Shown in pieces: positions 1-9,545 of a stretch of DNA of 64,000 nt (its first letter is position 1; the number at the start of each line of letters is the position of its first letter). Source of the stretch: Vagococcus fluvialis bH819. GTDB lineage: Bacteria > Bacillota > Bacilli > Lactobacillales > Vagococcaceae. The translations under genes and the position numbers were made by a program. The DNA lies in assembly GCF_900163795.1 (NCBI RefSeq), contig NZ_FWFD01000009.1:186001-250000 (forward strand). Direction: 5' to 3'. The notes under the pieces were generated by a model. The model worked only from the letters and a program-made list of their open reading frames with translations, had not been told where the DNA came from and searched no databases.

Positions 1-511
1 TTCCCACGCCAAACGTTCCTTGAAGGTACAATCCTTGATGGAATGACTTTGGTGAATCTTCAAAATTATTAATAAATTTAATCGCTTCTAAAAAGGCTTC
101 TTTACGTTCTAAGTCAATTTCAAAATAATCCATCCTAGCATCTCTAATGTCTTTTGGCATATCCATTGCTTTCACTCTGTTTCTAATTACCGCTTGCTCT
201 TTTTGTTTAATTAAACTTTCTGTTGGTACATAAGTCACGTCTATGAAATGAAAATTCATAAATAGACGCGGTTCATAGCCGGGCGCAATCATTGTAGCAT
301 CTTTCAATTCGAATTTCTTTTTTTCTTGAACGAATTCATACAATTTCGCATAGCTTTTTACAATATCATCATCCGTTAATTTTTCACGATTATCTTGGAT
401 AAATGTTTGAACATCTGGATCATTCATAACATCTTCCATTAATTGATCTAGTTTCCCTGTAAAATTTTTAGCTTTTAATGCTTTATCAATTCCTTTTCCA
501 ATATTTTCCAT
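1..511 (-). CDS. dnaI: Primosomal helicase loader DnaI (partial, cut by left edge)
   Basis: Helicase loader of the Gram-positive primosome; with DnaB it delivers the replicative helicase to the origin and to restarting forks. The frame opens at an ATG at 511 (MENIGKGIDKAL) and runs off the left edge. About 170 residues are visible, covering the N-terminal helicase-binding domain, and the window ends inside the P-loop (GTFGVG), so the AAA+ half lies outside. The start codon shares one base with the dnaB stop (TAATG), which implies translational coupling. The assignment rests on the N-terminal sequence, the emerging Walker A motif and the position directly after dnaB. Confidence 0.9.
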   Translation of the reverse strand, partial: MENIGKGIDKALKAKNFTGKLDQLMEDVMNDPDVQTFIQDNREKLTDDDIVKSYAKLYEFVQEKKKFELKDATMIAPGYEPRLFMNFHFIDVTYVPTESLIKQKEQAVIRNRVKAMDMPKDIRDARMDYFEIDLERKEAFLEAIKFINNFEDSPKSFHQGLYLQGTFGVG

Positions 512-1929
512 TAATTGTCACCTTCTTTTGGCTTATTCGTTAATTTTTTTAGTTGCTCTTGAAAAAATGCTTCTTCATCTTTAGAAAGTGGTGTATTTTT
601 TTTATTATTTTCTTCTCTTGCCCAATCTGGTAACGTTTCTTTTCTTTGATTTTGATTGATATATGTTGTTTTCTTTTTTTGTTTTGGTTTTTCTCTTTCT
701 CTCTGAAGATTTTGCACTTGCTTCACTGCATCTTCCGGTGAAAAAATTTTCTTCTGTGCCCAGTCATTAGCAATTGACATAACTAAGCTTTGAACAATAG
801 AAGGCTTTCCCTGAACAACAAGTGTATAATGGATAATTACATTTATTACTGCATCAGGCAAACCTGACTGAGTTTTCAAATTTTCAATTGTTTGACTCTC
901 ACTAAAACTTACAAAGCCGCCCTTTTGTTTTTTTATAGCTTTTAAAAAAACAAGAGGAGGAATTGTTTCACATGAGTTGATCACTGCAATTTCTTGATCT
1001 GTAAAACCGGTTAAACGTAACGAATTTTTTCTGAGTTGTTCTTTTTCAGTTTCTGTCAAAGAGCGCTTAACAGTATCTTTTTGATTATTTTGAACAGTTT
1101 CTTGTTTTTTTCTACTGTGATACCCTTTATAGACAGACTGCTTAAAGTCCTTTTCAATCACTCGATTGCTAACATAATCAACTGATTGTTTAATATAATC
1201 GAACATTTCAAGTTCGTTAATACCGTAGAGTTGATGGAACAATTCAATCGTTCTTTTTAATTCAACTTCTATTTGATTTTGTTCAATATGCAAATTTTCA
1301 ATTAAACTATTAAAAAAAAGCCAATCAAATGATTTGGTAATTATGTTAAGTTCTTCCACTTTTACTTTAGGCGTCACAACTTCTTTAATTTTGATTAATT
1401 CTTCTTCTTTATTCTTTAATCTTGAAGAAACAGAATTAAAGACATCTGTAAAAGATTTAGTCACCTCAATATAATCTCCCATATCCTCCGTAGAATAATC
1501 AAATAAATGGCCTAATTCCTCTGCCTTTTGATATCCTACTTTCTCGATTAATAAAAGTGAAAGTATGTCATCATGTAAAAAGACACTTGGTTCTAACGGT
1601 GGTTGGATAATGTAAATAAAATGACTTTCATTGTCTAATTTTTTGACAAAACTTTTTAACAAGCCAACTGCTTCTAATTTTTCTCGAGCTAAATAAAAAT
1701 TAGGAATTCCAATATCTAATTGATTCAACAAAACACTATGTTGCTGATTTTTTTGATTTTTCCCGATTTTATCCTCTACCAGTAATGCATTAATTAATGA
1801 CCAACCATCCATACCGATAATTGGTTGATATAACATGCTTAAAACGACATAATCCGTTTCAGAAATATATTGTGCTTTCTTTACAGAAAACTTATCTTTT
1901 GGTTTTAATTTTGACCATGCTTCGTTCAC
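511..1929 (-). CDS. dnaB: Replication initiation/membrane attachment protein DnaB
   Basis: Gram-positive DnaB (not the E. coli helicase), a primosome protein that works with DnaD and DnaI to load the replicative helicase. The 472-residue length is normal for the family. The first half is the winged-helix DnaB/DnaD-type domain. A DDBH2-like segment lies around residues 300-410, followed by a Lys/Gln-rich charged tail. The start is a GTG with GAGAGTGAG about 9 bases upstream. The gene follows nrdR after about 19 bases and overlaps dnaI by one base, reproducing the conserved nrdR-dnaB-dnaI order of Firmicutes. Confidence 0.93.
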   Translation of the reverse strand: MNEAWSKLKPKDKFSVKKAQYISETDYVVLSMLYQPIIGMDGWSLINALLVEDKIGKNQKNQQHSVLLNQLDIGIPNFYLAREKLEAVGLLKSFVKKLDNESHFIYIIQPPLEPSVFLHDDILSLLLIEKVGYQKAEELGHLFDYSTEDMGDYIEVTKSFTDVFNSVSSRLKNKEEELIKIKEVVTPKVKVEELNIITKSFDWLFFNSLIENLHIEQNQIEVELKRTIELFHQLYGINELEMFDYIKQSVDYVSNRVIEKDFKQSVYKGYHSRKKQETVQNNQKDTVKRSLTETEKEQLRKNSLRLTGFTDQEIAVINSCETIPPLVFLKAIKKQKGGFVSFSESQTIENLKTQSGLPDAVINVIIHYTLVVQGKPSIVQSLVMSIANDWAQKKIFSPEDAVKQVQNLQREREKPKQKKKTTYINQNQRKETLPDWAREENNKKNTPLSKDEEAFFQEQLKKLTNKPKEGDN

Positions 1930-1948
1930 TGGTATCGCTCACTCTCTT

Positions 1949-2410
1949 TTATTTGTTTTCCTTATCAATCACTTCTTGTAGTTCTTCAAGGAAAACGCTC
2001 ATATCCTTAAATTGACGATACACACTAGCAAATCTAATATAGGCAATTTCATCTAAATTAACTAAATCTTCCATAACAAATTCACCAATTTTTGTTGTTG
2101 ACACTTCATTCTCACCTAAACTACGTACTCGATTTTCGACATTAATGACAATTTGCTCCATTGCATCCATTGAAACAGGACGTTTTTCAGCTGATCTAAC
2201 TAGACCTCTTAGTACTTTTTCACGATTGAATTCTTCGCGCGCTCCATTTTTTTTCACAACTAAAATAGGCGCAACTTCTACTCTTTCAAAGGTTGTAAAT
2301 CTAAATCCACAATCTTCACATTCTCTTCTTCTTCTAATAGCTCTACCATCATCAGCAGGTCGACTATCCACTACTCTAGAACCGTTATAATGACATTTTG
2401 GACATTGCAT
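1949..2410 (-). CDS. nrdR: Transcriptional repressor NrdR
   Basis: Nucleotide-sensing repressor of ribonucleotide reductase genes. It starts with a zinc ribbon (CPKC near residues 3-6, CEDC near 31-34), followed by an ATP-cone domain that senses ATP/dATP. I place the start at the ATG at 2410 ([11 protein letters not shown]), giving 153 residues, because GAGGTG lies 7 bases upstream and the family begins MxCPxC. A GTG nine bases earlier is in frame but overlaps that ribosome site. It is the first gene of nrdR-dnaB-dnaI, with its own extended -10 promoter upstream. Confidence 0.95.
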   Translation of the reverse strand: MQCPKCHYNGSRVVDSRPADDGRAIRRRRECEDCGFRFTTFERVEVAPILVVKKNGAREEFNREKVLRGLVRSAEKRPVSMDAMEQIVINVENRVRSLGENEVSTTKIGEFVMEDLVNLDEIAYIRFASVYRQFKDMSVFLEELQEVIDKENK

Positions 2411-2469
2411 CTGCTTCACCTCATCTATTTTATCAGTATTTACTGAAAATTTCTTTTATTAATAGTGCT

Positions 2470-2478
2470 ATTATAACA
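2470..2478 (-). promoter_or_regulatory. Extended -10 promoter for nrdR-dnaB-dnaI
   Basis: The minus strand reads TGTTATAAT, a perfect extended -10 (TGnTATAAT), about 60 bases before the nrdR start. No good -35 is visible at the usual spacing, which is common for extended -10 promoters. It lies just downstream of the coaE terminator, so it should start an independent transcript. Confidence 0.65.
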
Positions 2479-2527
2479 TGAGATAACTAGAAAGGTATAG
2501 TCTGATTACCTTTAATTAGTAAACAAA

Positions 2528-2550
2528 AAAAGAAGCTTATCGCTTCTTTT
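2528..2550 (-). terminator. Rho-independent terminator after coaE
   Basis: A perfect 9-base inverted repeat (AAAAGAAGC / GCTTCTTTT) with a 5-base loop, followed by a T run on the minus strand. It overlaps the coaE stop region and separates polA-mutM-coaE from nrdR. Confidence 0.8.
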
Positions 2551-3151
2551 ATCTTGTTTGTTCAAATATTGCAAGCCATCTGTCTACTTGTAATCTAGTA
2601 TTTTGAATCGACCCTTCATTATCAATAATAACATCTGAAAGTAATGCTTTATCAATTAAAGGCATTTGCGTATTAATTCTTTCCAATGCTTCCTCTTCAT
2701 TAAGCTCTTCTCTTGTCATTAACCGTTTGACTTGCGTATTTTGTGAAACAAAAACGGTCATAACTTCATCGCATTTATATTGATAATCGACTTCATATAA
2801 TAAAGGAATATCCATAATTATTAATGGTTTATTTTCTTGTTTCATCTCTGATAATAATTGATCTACACGATGTTCTATTTCACCGTGTAAAATATGATTC
2901 AGCTCGACTCTTTCCTTCTCGTTATTAAAGATTATTTCTCCAAGTTTTTTTCGATCAAGCTCTCCAGATTCTGTTAGAATACTCGATCCAAAGTGTGAAA
3001 TCACCTTAGCAAGTCCTGGCGTTCTGGGTTCTACTACTTCCTTAGCAATGATATCTGCATCAATCACTGGAATATTTTTTTCTAAAAAATATTGACTAAC
3101 AGTACTTTTTCCAGAGGCTATTCCTCCGGTTAATCCTAATACAAATGACAT
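2549..3151 (-). CDS. coaE: Dephospho-CoA kinase
   Basis: Phosphorylates the 3'-OH of dephospho-CoA, the last step of coenzyme A synthesis, in the cytosol. The P-loop GLTGGIASGKST occupies residues 6-17, and a lid-type segment follows. I chose the ATG at 3151 (MSFVLGLTGG), giving 200 residues, typical for CoaE. AAAGGAAG sits 6 bases upstream, and the longer frame would run into mutM. One base separates it from the mutM stop, so the two are cotranscribed and probably coupled, as in many Firmicutes where coaE follows polA-mutM. Confidence 0.95.
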   Translation of the reverse strand: MSFVLGLTGGIASGKSTVSQYFLEKNIPVIDADIIAKEVVEPRTPGLAKVISHFGSSILTESGELDRKKLGEIIFNNEKERVELNHILHGEIEHRVDQLLSEMKQENKPLIIMDIPLLYEVDYQYKCDEVMTVFVSQNTQVKRLMTREELNEEEALERINTQMPLIDKALLSDVIIDNEGSIQNTRLQVDRWLAIFEQTR

Positions 3152-3152
3152 A

Positions 3153-3995
3153 TTAACTTCCTTTCCTCTTATGGTACACTTGGCAAATTGGACAATAATG
3201 TGTCCCCCGTTGAGCAACTTTTTTCTTTAAAATCTCTGAACCGCATCTCGGGCAACTTTCTCCATTTTGACCATAAACGAGTAAAGATACTTGAAAAGAT
3301 CCTGCATCTCCAAGAGCATTTTTATAAGATCGAATCGTGGTACCTCCCGCTTCTACAGCTTCGCCTAACACAGCAATAATTTCTCGATGCAATCGTTTAA
3401 CCTCTGCTTGATTCAGGGTATTAGCTTCTTGTTCAGGATGGATTTGTGCTCTAAATAATGCTTCATCCACATAAATATTACCTAACCCTGTTACTAAAAT
3501 CTGATCTAGTAGCAAAGGCTTAATACTTTTCTTTTTCTTTTTTAATTCTTTCATAAACATCGTTAAATCAAATTCTGAAGCAACTGGCTCAGGACCTAAT
3601 TTTTTTAACCCTTTATACTCATTCGCCGTATCTTTAGGAAATAATACAAAACGGCCAAATTTACGAACATCCAAATATCTTAATTCTGTATTATCATTAA
3701 AATGAAACACCACATGACTATGTTTCAATAACGCATCTTCACTGGAATGATACTCAAACTTACCTTCCATCCGTAGATGACTAATCATATCAAAGTGAGT
3801 TAACTTGAAAATAAGATACTTACCTCGACGTTCGACATTCTCAATCGTTTCACCGATTAAATTAATTTTAAATTCATCGACAAAAGGAGTTTCAATAATT
3901 CTAGGCCAATAAACAGCAACATTCTCAATGGTTTTTCCTTTAACAAGATTCTCTAATCCTTTTCGGACCGTCTCAACTTCTGGTAATTCCGGCAT
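3153..3995 (-). CDS. mutM: Formamidopyrimidine-DNA glycosylase (Fpg/MutM)
   Basis: Base-excision repair enzyme that removes 8-oxoguanine and formamidopyrimidines and cleaves the abasic site. It begins MPELPEVETVRKGL, so Pro2 becomes the catalytic N-terminal imine-forming residue and Glu3 is present. The C-terminal zinc finger has Cys248, Cys251, Cys268 and Cys271. The start is the ATG at 3995 (280 residues) with AAGGAG 7 bases upstream. A longer upstream frame would bury the catalytic proline and is rejected. It lies 108 bases after polA and 1 base before coaE. Confidence 0.97.
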   Translation of the reverse strand: MPELPEVETVRKGLENLVKGKTIENVAVYWPRIIETPFVDEFKINLIGETIENVERRGKYLIFKLTHFDMISHLRMEGKFEYHSSEDALLKHSHVVFHFNDNTELRYLDVRKFGRFVLFPKDTANEYKGLKKLGPEPVASEFDLTMFMKELKKKKKSIKPLLLDQILVTGLGNIYVDEALFRAQIHPEQEANTLNQAEVKRLHREIIAVLGEAVEAGGTTIRSYKNALGDAGSFQVSLLVYGQNGESCPRCGSEILKKKVAQRGTHYCPICQVYHKRKGS

Positions 3996-4103
3996 AAAAA
4001 AACTCCTTATATAAAATAATCGGTAAGACATAAGTGGAGGTCTTTATCTATATACTATTGATAAATTCAATTCCACACCGCCTCTTCCTTTTACTTATTC
4101 ATT

Positions 4104-6755
4104 TTATTTAGCTTCATACCAAGTGTTTCCGATACTACTATCTGCTTTTAATGGCACTGTTAATTCTACTGCATGAGCCATCGTTTCTTCTACAATTTGT
4201 TGTAATCGAGGGATTTCTGATTTAGGTGCCTCAAAAACAAGCTCATCATGCACCTGTAGTAACATAGCGGCTTCCATGTTTTCTTCTTTTAGTTTTGCAT
4301 CAATTTGAATCATCGCAATCTTAAGAATATCAGCAGCACTTCCTTGGATAGGCGTATTAATAGCTGTTCTTTCTGCGAAACTTCTGATATTAAAGTTACG
4401 AGCATTGATATCAGGTAAATAGCGGCGACGATGATACAACGTTTCTACATAACCCTTGTCTTTTGCCTCACGAACCACAGATTCCATGTAGTCTTTCACA
4501 CCTGGATATTTCTCAAAATAGGTATCAATAAAATCTTGGGCTTCTTTTCTGGTAATATCTAAATTTTGAGATAAGCCATAGTCACTTATACCATAAACAA
4601 TCCCAAAATTCACGGCTTTCGCTTGGCGACGAAGATTACTATCCACATCTTCTTCTTTTTCAACGCCAAAAACGCGCATTGCAGTACTAGAATGAATATC
4701 TTGTCCTTCAAGAAACGCTGCCTTCAAATGCTCATCATCTGAAATATGTGCCAGCACTCTTAACTCAATTTGAGAATAGTCTGAAGAAAAAAGTTGCCAA
4801 TCTTTATCACGAGGAATAAAGGCTTGTCTAATTTTACGTCCTTCTTCTAAACGGATAGGAATATTTTGAAGATTAGGATCAACAGAACTTAATCGCCCTG
4901 TTTGAGTTAAAGTTTGAACATAGCGTGTATGAATCTTATTATCAGAAAAAATGACTTTTAGTAGACCTTCTACATAAGTTGATTGAATTTTAGCAATCTG
5001 ACGGTATGCTAAAATATCTTCAATAATAGGCGATTCTCCTTTTAATTTTTCCAATACATCAACTGCTGTAGAGTAACCCGTTTTTGTTTTCTTAACAACT
5101 GGAAGTCCCATTTTTTCAAATAAAATAACACCTAATTGTTTAGGTGAATTTAGATTGAATTCTTCACCCGCCTCTGCGTAAACTTTTTTCTCAATTTCTA
5201 ATAGTCTTTCCGCAAACTCACCTCTCATCTCTTGAAGACGACTTGCATTAACCGTAATCCCCTTAATCTCCATCTCACCTAGAATTTTAGCTAAAGGAAG
5301 TTCAATATCAAAAAATAAGTCCAATTGATTTTTATTTTCTAAATCACCCATGATTGGCTCATAAAGAGTTTCAATAGCCATTAATTTTCTAGCTAAGTGT
5401 TCATGCGTTTTTGATTCATCTTCTGGAAGACCACGTTTAGCTCCCTTACCATAAATCACTTCATCACGATCGACATCATAGTAATTAAATTTTTGTGCAA
5501 TTTCAGCTAAATCCTCACTATTATTGGCTGAATCAATTAAATACGAAGCCAATAGTAGATCAAATTTAATCCCTGTCACTTTGATATCATAACGATTTAA
5601 AGAAACTGTCGTCCGTTTAGCATCGAATACTTTTTTACTCAAACTCTCATCTTCTAACCAATTAACAAATATTGGGTTTTCTAAAATATCTAGTTGAGTG
5701 CTCACATAATAATGATCTTGATTCCCAAATGCTATCCCAACAATTTCTGAAGTGTGATAGTTCTCTTCCAGCATTTCCACATAAAGAGTCATATCAGGAA
5801 CAAACATGTCTTCAACCACTTGGTCAATAATTTCAAATGAAATTTCTTTTTTTTCTTCGATTTCGACATCAACGGAACTAGTATCTAACTTATTTAAAAA
5901 TGTATTGAAATCCATTTCTTTGTAAAACGGAATTAATTTATCTAAATCTTTTCCATTAAAAACTAAATCATCTACTTTAACTGTAATGGGTGAGTCTACG
6001 TTGATTGTGGCTAGTTGTTTACTCATCAATGCAATTTCTTTTTCATTGATTAGATTTTCTTTCATTTTACTTTTCTTAAACGTTTCAACATTCTCATAAA
6101 CACCTTCGACAGTTTCAAACTCCTTTAATAACTTAATCGCTGTTTTTTCACCTATTTTTGTCACTCCAGGAATATTATCTGATTGATCTCCGGCTAAACC
6201 TTTCATATCAATAATCTGATTCGGTGTTAGTCCATACTTTTCCATGATATGTTCTGGTGTATATGATTCAATTTCACTCACACCTTTCACGGTCACATTA
6301 ACTTTCACATTGTCAGAAGCTAATTGAGTTAAATCCTTATCTCCTGAAATAATAACCACATCATACAAGTCTTTATCTACTTGAGTTGCAAGAGTTCCAA
6401 TAATATCATCTGCCTCATAATTTTCAAGCTCATAATGTTTCATCCCTAAACCTTCAATTAAATCTCTTAAATAAGGCATCTGTTCTTTAAATTCACTTGG
6501 CGTTTTAGCGCGTCCTGCTTTATACTCATCATAAACTGAGTGCCTAAAGGTCGTTTTACCCGCATCAAAAGCTACTAAGGCATGCGTTGGTTTTTCTTTT
6601 TCTAAGACGTTTTCTAACATATTATTAACAGCATATAACGCGTTGGTATGTAAACCGTTAGTATTTTTAAATCTTTCTAATGATTGATACAAGGCAAAGA
6701 ATCCTCTAAAAGCAATACTGTTGCCATCGACTAATAGTAATTTATTTTTTGACAT
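4104..6755 (-). CDS. polA: DNA polymerase I
   Basis: Repair and Okazaki-fragment polymerase with a 5'-3' exonuclease. The N-terminal ~290 residues form the flap nuclease (LLLVDGNS, GDKDLTQL, GLAGDQSDN). A central domain of 3'-5' exonuclease fold follows, then the polymerase domain with motif A (DYSQIELRVLAHI), motif B (RRQAKAVNFGIVYG) and motif C (QVHDELVFE). The central domain has LYVEMLEEN where proofreading enzymes carry DxE, so it is probably inactive, as in Bacillus PolA. The start is the ATG at 6755 (883 residues) with GGAGTG 6 bases upstream. Confidence 0.97.
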   Translation of the reverse strand: MSKNKLLLVDGNSIAFRGFFALYQSLERFKNTNGLHTNALYAVNNMLENVLEKEKPTHALVAFDAGKTTFRHSVYDEYKAGRAKTPSEFKEQMPYLRDLIEGLGMKHYELENYEADDIIGTLATQVDKDLYDVVIISGDKDLTQLASDNVKVNVTVKGVSEIESYTPEHIMEKYGLTPNQIIDMKGLAGDQSDNIPGVTKIGEKTAIKLLKEFETVEGVYENVETFKKSKMKENLINEKEIALMSKQLATINVDSPITVKVDDLVFNGKDLDKLIPFYKEMDFNTFLNKLDTSSVDVEIEEKKEISFEIIDQVVEDMFVPDMTLYVEMLEENYHTSEIVGIAFGNQDHYYVSTQLDILENPIFVNWLEDESLSKKVFDAKRTTVSLNRYDIKVTGIKFDLLLASYLIDSANNSEDLAEIAQKFNYYDVDRDEVIYGKGAKRGLPEDESKTHEHLARKLMAIETLYEPIMGDLENKNQLDLFFDIELPLAKILGEMEIKGITVNASRLQEMRGEFAERLLEIEKKVYAEAGEEFNLNSPKQLGVILFEKMGLPVVKKTKTGYSTAVDVLEKLKGESPIIEDILAYRQIAKIQSTYVEGLLKVIFSDNKIHTRYVQTLTQTGRLSSVDPNLQNIPIRLEEGRKIRQAFIPRDKDWQLFSSDYSQIELRVLAHISDDEHLKAAFLEGQDIHSSTAMRVFGVEKEEDVDSNLRRQAKAVNFGIVYGISDYGLSQNLDITRKEAQDFIDTYFEKYPGVKDYMESVVREAKDKGYVETLYHRRRYLPDINARNFNIRSFAERTAINTPIQGSAADILKIAMIQIDAKLKEENMEAAMLLQVHDELVFEAPKSEIPRLQQIVEETMAHAVELTVPLKADSSIGNTWYEAK

Positions 6756-6788
6756 ATTGTCACTCCATTTCCACCCTACTTCCAAACC

Positions 6789-6817
6789 ATTTTAACAAAA
6801 ATAGCTTGGGATTGCTA
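6789..6817 (-). promoter_or_regulatory. Promoter for polA-mutM-coaE
   Basis: On the minus strand TAGCAA (6817-6812), a 17-base spacer and TAAAAT (6794-6789), with TGT just before the -10 (TGTTAAAAT). It ends about 33 bases before the polA start. Assigned by consensus match and position. Confidence 0.55.
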
Positions 6818-6840
6818 AAAGAATCTACTACATAAAAAAA

Positions 6841-6870
6841 GACTGAAAAAGTAAGAACTACTTTTCAGTC
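6841..6870 (-). terminator. Terminator after the Bax-inhibitor-like gene
   Basis: Inverted repeat GACTGAAAA(A)GTA ... TACTTTTCAGTC with a short loop and a T-rich run on the minus strand. It lies 16 bases beyond the stop of the 6886 gene and just upstream of the polA promoter. Confidence 0.8.
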
Positions 6871-6885
6871 CGAAAAATTTAAGTT

Positions 6886-7575
6886 TTAATCTCTACCGAA
6901 GATACGTAATAGGTAGATGAATAAGTTTACAATATCTAAGTAAAGTGTTAAAGCACAATAAACTGCTAATCCAGAAGCTGTTTGTTCCCCTGCTTGTAGA
7001 TACATTTTTTTGATTTTTTGGTTATCGTAAGCAATTAAACCAGAGAAAATAACAACCATAGCTAAAGAAATAAATAAATCTACTGCAGAACTTTTCATAA
7101 AGAAAACATTTAAAACAATCGCAATCAATGCACCAATTAACAAGCTGTACATCGCGTGTCCCATGGCAGTTAAGTCTTTCTTAATAAAAATACCAATTAA
7201 AGACATTCCGATAAACATTCCGGCTGTAGTCGTAAAAGCCAATACAATTGTCCCAGTCGTATACATAGCCAAAGTAAGAGACAGTGTTATTCCTGTTAAA
7301 ACAGTATAGACCATATAACCCACTAGTGTCTTACCAGAGTTAGTAAAGGCATTTTTCCCTAGATAAACAACTAATCCAATTTGTACACCCCACAACAACA
7401 GTAAATAAAGGCTGCCACCATTTAAAAATTGTGCTACTTGCGCTTTAAAATAATTAAGCATAACATACGACGTCATCGCACTTAATAAAATTCCTAAACC
7501 AAGGTAACCATAAACTTTACTGTAAAATTTAGATAACCCTGTTGTTTCTTGAACTTGTTGATTATTGTCCATCAT
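6886..7575 (-). CDS. Bax inhibitor-1/YccA family membrane protein
   Basis: Seven-transmembrane protein of the BI-1/YbhL family (YetJ-like proteins in Bacillus are pH-sensitive calcium-leak channels). It starts MMDNNQQVQETTG and carries hydrophobic segments from about residue 20 to the end. The family's late IAYDNQKIKKMY motif is present, with its paired acidic residue. The start is taken as the ATG at 7575 (an ATG at 7572 is equally possible). This lies inside the end of the upstream hotdog gene (about 14 bases of overlap), with AAGGACGTGG as the ribosome site. The physiological role here cannot be read from the sequence. Confidence 0.88.
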   Translation of the reverse strand: MMDNNQQVQETTGLSKFYSKVYGYLGLGILLSAMTSYVMLNYFKAQVAQFLNGGSLYLLLLWGVQIGLVVYLGKNAFTNSGKTLVGYMVYTVLTGITLSLTLAMYTTGTIVLAFTTTAGMFIGMSLIGIFIKKDLTAMGHAMYSLLIGALIAIVLNVFFMKSSAVDLFISLAMVVIFSGLIAYDNQKIKKMYLQAGEQTASGLAVYCALTLYLDIVNLFIYLLRIFGRD

Positions 7576-8041
7576 AGATATCCACGTCCTTTTCATCATC
7601 TTCATTAATTTTCGTTGGTTTTACCATTACGACAGCATCTAGTACTCGTTCTTCTTCGTAATTTTGCCCCCTTACAGAGATTGTAACAACTTCTTTCATC
7701 AAATCAATCTTAATCACTTCAAAGTGAAACGTAAGTGTCTCATAATGATGAACAGGTTGAATTAAATTAAAAGAAAAATTAACAATATTTGATCCTGGAC
7801 CTGGTAAGTGTTTAGAAATAACACTTGAAATAATTCCCATTAGCATGATACTTGGTACAATGGGCTGACCATACTCTGTTTTTTCTGTGAACTGGTGTTG
7901 AATGTATAGTGGATTAGCGTCATTAGTTAAACCTAAGTACAATAACAATTGGCTATCTTCAATCGTTTCAGTAATACTTAAAGATTCACCCTCTACCAAC
8001 TCATTAATCTTTTTACCATTTTTCTTTGGATGATTCAGCAT
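7562..8041 (-). CDS. MaoC-like hotdog-fold protein, catalytic His replaced
   Basis: About 159 residues with the single hotdog domain of MaoC/(R)-enoyl-CoA hydratases. The family signature GDxNPLH...PIVPG appears as TNDANPLY (residues 39-46) followed by YGQPIVPSIMLMG. The Asp (41) of the Asp-x4-His dyad is kept, but Tyr46 stands where His is expected, so hydratase activity is doubtful. A charged C-terminal tail (EDDEKD) overlaps the Bax-inhibitor-like gene. The start is uncertain: ATG at 8041 is 12 bases after GGAAGG, and a GTG at 8050 is only 3 bases after it. The substrate is unknown; a lipid-related or acyl-thioester binding role is inferred from fold only. Confidence 0.75.
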   Translation of the reverse strand: MLNHPKKNGKKINELVEGESLSITETIEDSQLLLYLGLTNDANPLYIQHQFTEKTEYGQPIVPSIMLMGIISSVISKHLPGPGSNIVNFSFNLIQPVHHYETLTFHFEVIKIDLMKEVVTISVRGQNYEEERVLDAVVMVKPTKINEDDEKDVDIYDGQ

Positions 8042-8078
8042 CTTTTGCACACACCTTCCAACTCATTTCAAATAACAG

Positions 8079-9416
8079 TTACATGTTATTTCTTATAGTA
8101 TTACCTAAAAGCGTTTCATATGCAACTTCAAATTTTTGAACGTCGCCAGCTCCCATAAAAATAACAACAGCATTTTTATGATTTAATAATGGTGACATAT
8201 CATCAATATTTACAACTGTTCCACCTTTAGAAATTTTAGAGCCTAGATCTTCAATTTTAACATCTCCGGCATTTTCTCTTGCCGATGCAAATATATCACA
8301 TAAATAAACCTTATCTGCTAAATCTAGTGACATTGCAAACTCATCCAATAAAGCAATCGTACGAGAGAATGTATGTGGCTGAAATACAGCAATTATTTCT
8401 TTTTCTGGGTATTTTTGTCTTGCAGCATCAATAGTTGCTTGAATTTCTGCTGGATGATGTGCGTAATCATCCACTAAAACCATATCAGCTACTTTTTTTT
8501 CACTAAAGCGACGTTTAACACCATTAAAAGTAACCATCTCGTCAGCTACTTTTTGCATATCTAACCCTTCCAGATAACTAATTGAGATAACACTAAGAGC
8601 ATTCATTACATTATGTAATCCGTAAGCTGGAACTGTAAACTTACCAATAATTTTATTTTTGTGCAACACTTCAAAATGAGAGCCGATTGTCGTTCTCTCA
8701 ACATTAATAGCTTGAAAATCATCATTATCATTAATCCCATAATAATAAACAGGTACGTTACTTTTCAATCTCCTCAGGTAATCATCATCTCCAAAAGCAA
8801 CGATACCTTTTTTTACACCTGTTCCAAACTCTTGAAAGGCACTAAACACATCATCAATACTTTCGTAGTAATCAGGATGGTCAAAATCAACGTTCGTAAT
8901 TATGGCATAATCTGGTTGATAAGATAGGAAATGACGACGATACTCACAAGCTTCAAACGCAAAGAATCTAGCATCCATTTCCCCATGCCCTGTTCCATCA
9001 CCTATTAAATAGCTAGTTGGTTCAACTCCTGATAGTACATGAGCAAGTAAGCCAGTAGTGCTTGTCTTACCATGTGAACCAGTTACTGCAATACTTGTAT
9101 ACATTTCAATAAAGTCACCTAAAAAACGATGATATCTAATTACTTTTAATCCTTTTTTCAAAGCTGCTTGAATTTCTTCATGAGAATCTGGAAATGCATT
9201 TCCGGCAATCACGATTAAATCATCTGTTATATTCAGTTCATTAAAAGGTAATATTTTAATATGTTCCCGTTCCAATTCACGTTGAGTAAAGAAGTATTTC
9301 TCTACATCAGATCCTTGAACTTTAAATCCTTTTTGATGTAATAATAAGGCCAATGAACTCATACCTGAGCCCTTGATTCCTACAAAATGATATGTTTTAT
9401 TTTTATGAATTTCCAT
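8079..9416 (-). CDS. murC: UDP-N-acetylmuramate--L-alanine ligase
   Basis: First Mur ligase: adds L-Ala to UDP-MurNAc in peptidoglycan precursor synthesis, using ATP. The N-terminal UDP-binding motif [11 protein letters not shown] begins near residue 13. The ATP-binding loop [11 protein letters not shown] lies near residue 110, the central-domain DFDHPDYY follows, and the C-terminal [10 protein letters not shown] is present. Length 445 is normal. The start ATG has AAGGGGA 8 bases upstream. It stands alone between the orphan 9546 gene and the hotdog gene. In related Firmicutes an SftA/YtpT-type DNA translocase gene often sits next to murC; none is seen here. Confidence 0.97.
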   Translation of the reverse strand: MEIHKNKTYHFVGIKGSGMSSLALLLHQKGFKVQGSDVEKYFFTQRELEREHIKILPFNELNITDDLIVIAGNAFPDSHEEIQAALKKGLKVIRYHRFLGDFIEMYTSIAVTGSHGKTSTTGLLAHVLSGVEPTSYLIGDGTGHGEMDARFFAFEACEYRRHFLSYQPDYAIITNVDFDHPDYYESIDDVFSAFQEFGTGVKKGIVAFGDDDYLRRLKSNVPVYYYGINDNDDFQAINVERTTIGSHFEVLHKNKIIGKFTVPAYGLHNVMNALSVISISYLEGLDMQKVADEMVTFNGVKRRFSEKKVADMVLVDDYAHHPAEIQATIDAARQKYPEKEIIAVFQPHTFSRTIALLDEFAMSLDLADKVYLCDIFASARENAGDVKIEDLGSKISKGGTVVNIDDMSPLLNHKNAVVIFMGAGDVQKFEVAYETLLGNTIRNNM

Positions 9417-9507
9417 AAAAAAATCCCCTTTTCTCTTATGTACTTTTAATGTTGTTACATAAATGTCTTATTTATTATCGTACAATTTATTTAAATAATC
9501 AATAAAA

Positions 9508-9542
9508 AATACTTACACGGGTAATAGAACCGCGTAAGTATT
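9508..9542 (-). terminator. Terminator after the 9546 gene
   Basis: Stem AATACTTACACGG / CCGCGTAAGTATT (one imperfect pair) with a 9-base loop, then a T run on the minus strand. It directly follows the stop of the orphan gene and isolates it from murC. Confidence 0.8.
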
Positions 9543-9545
9543 CAA

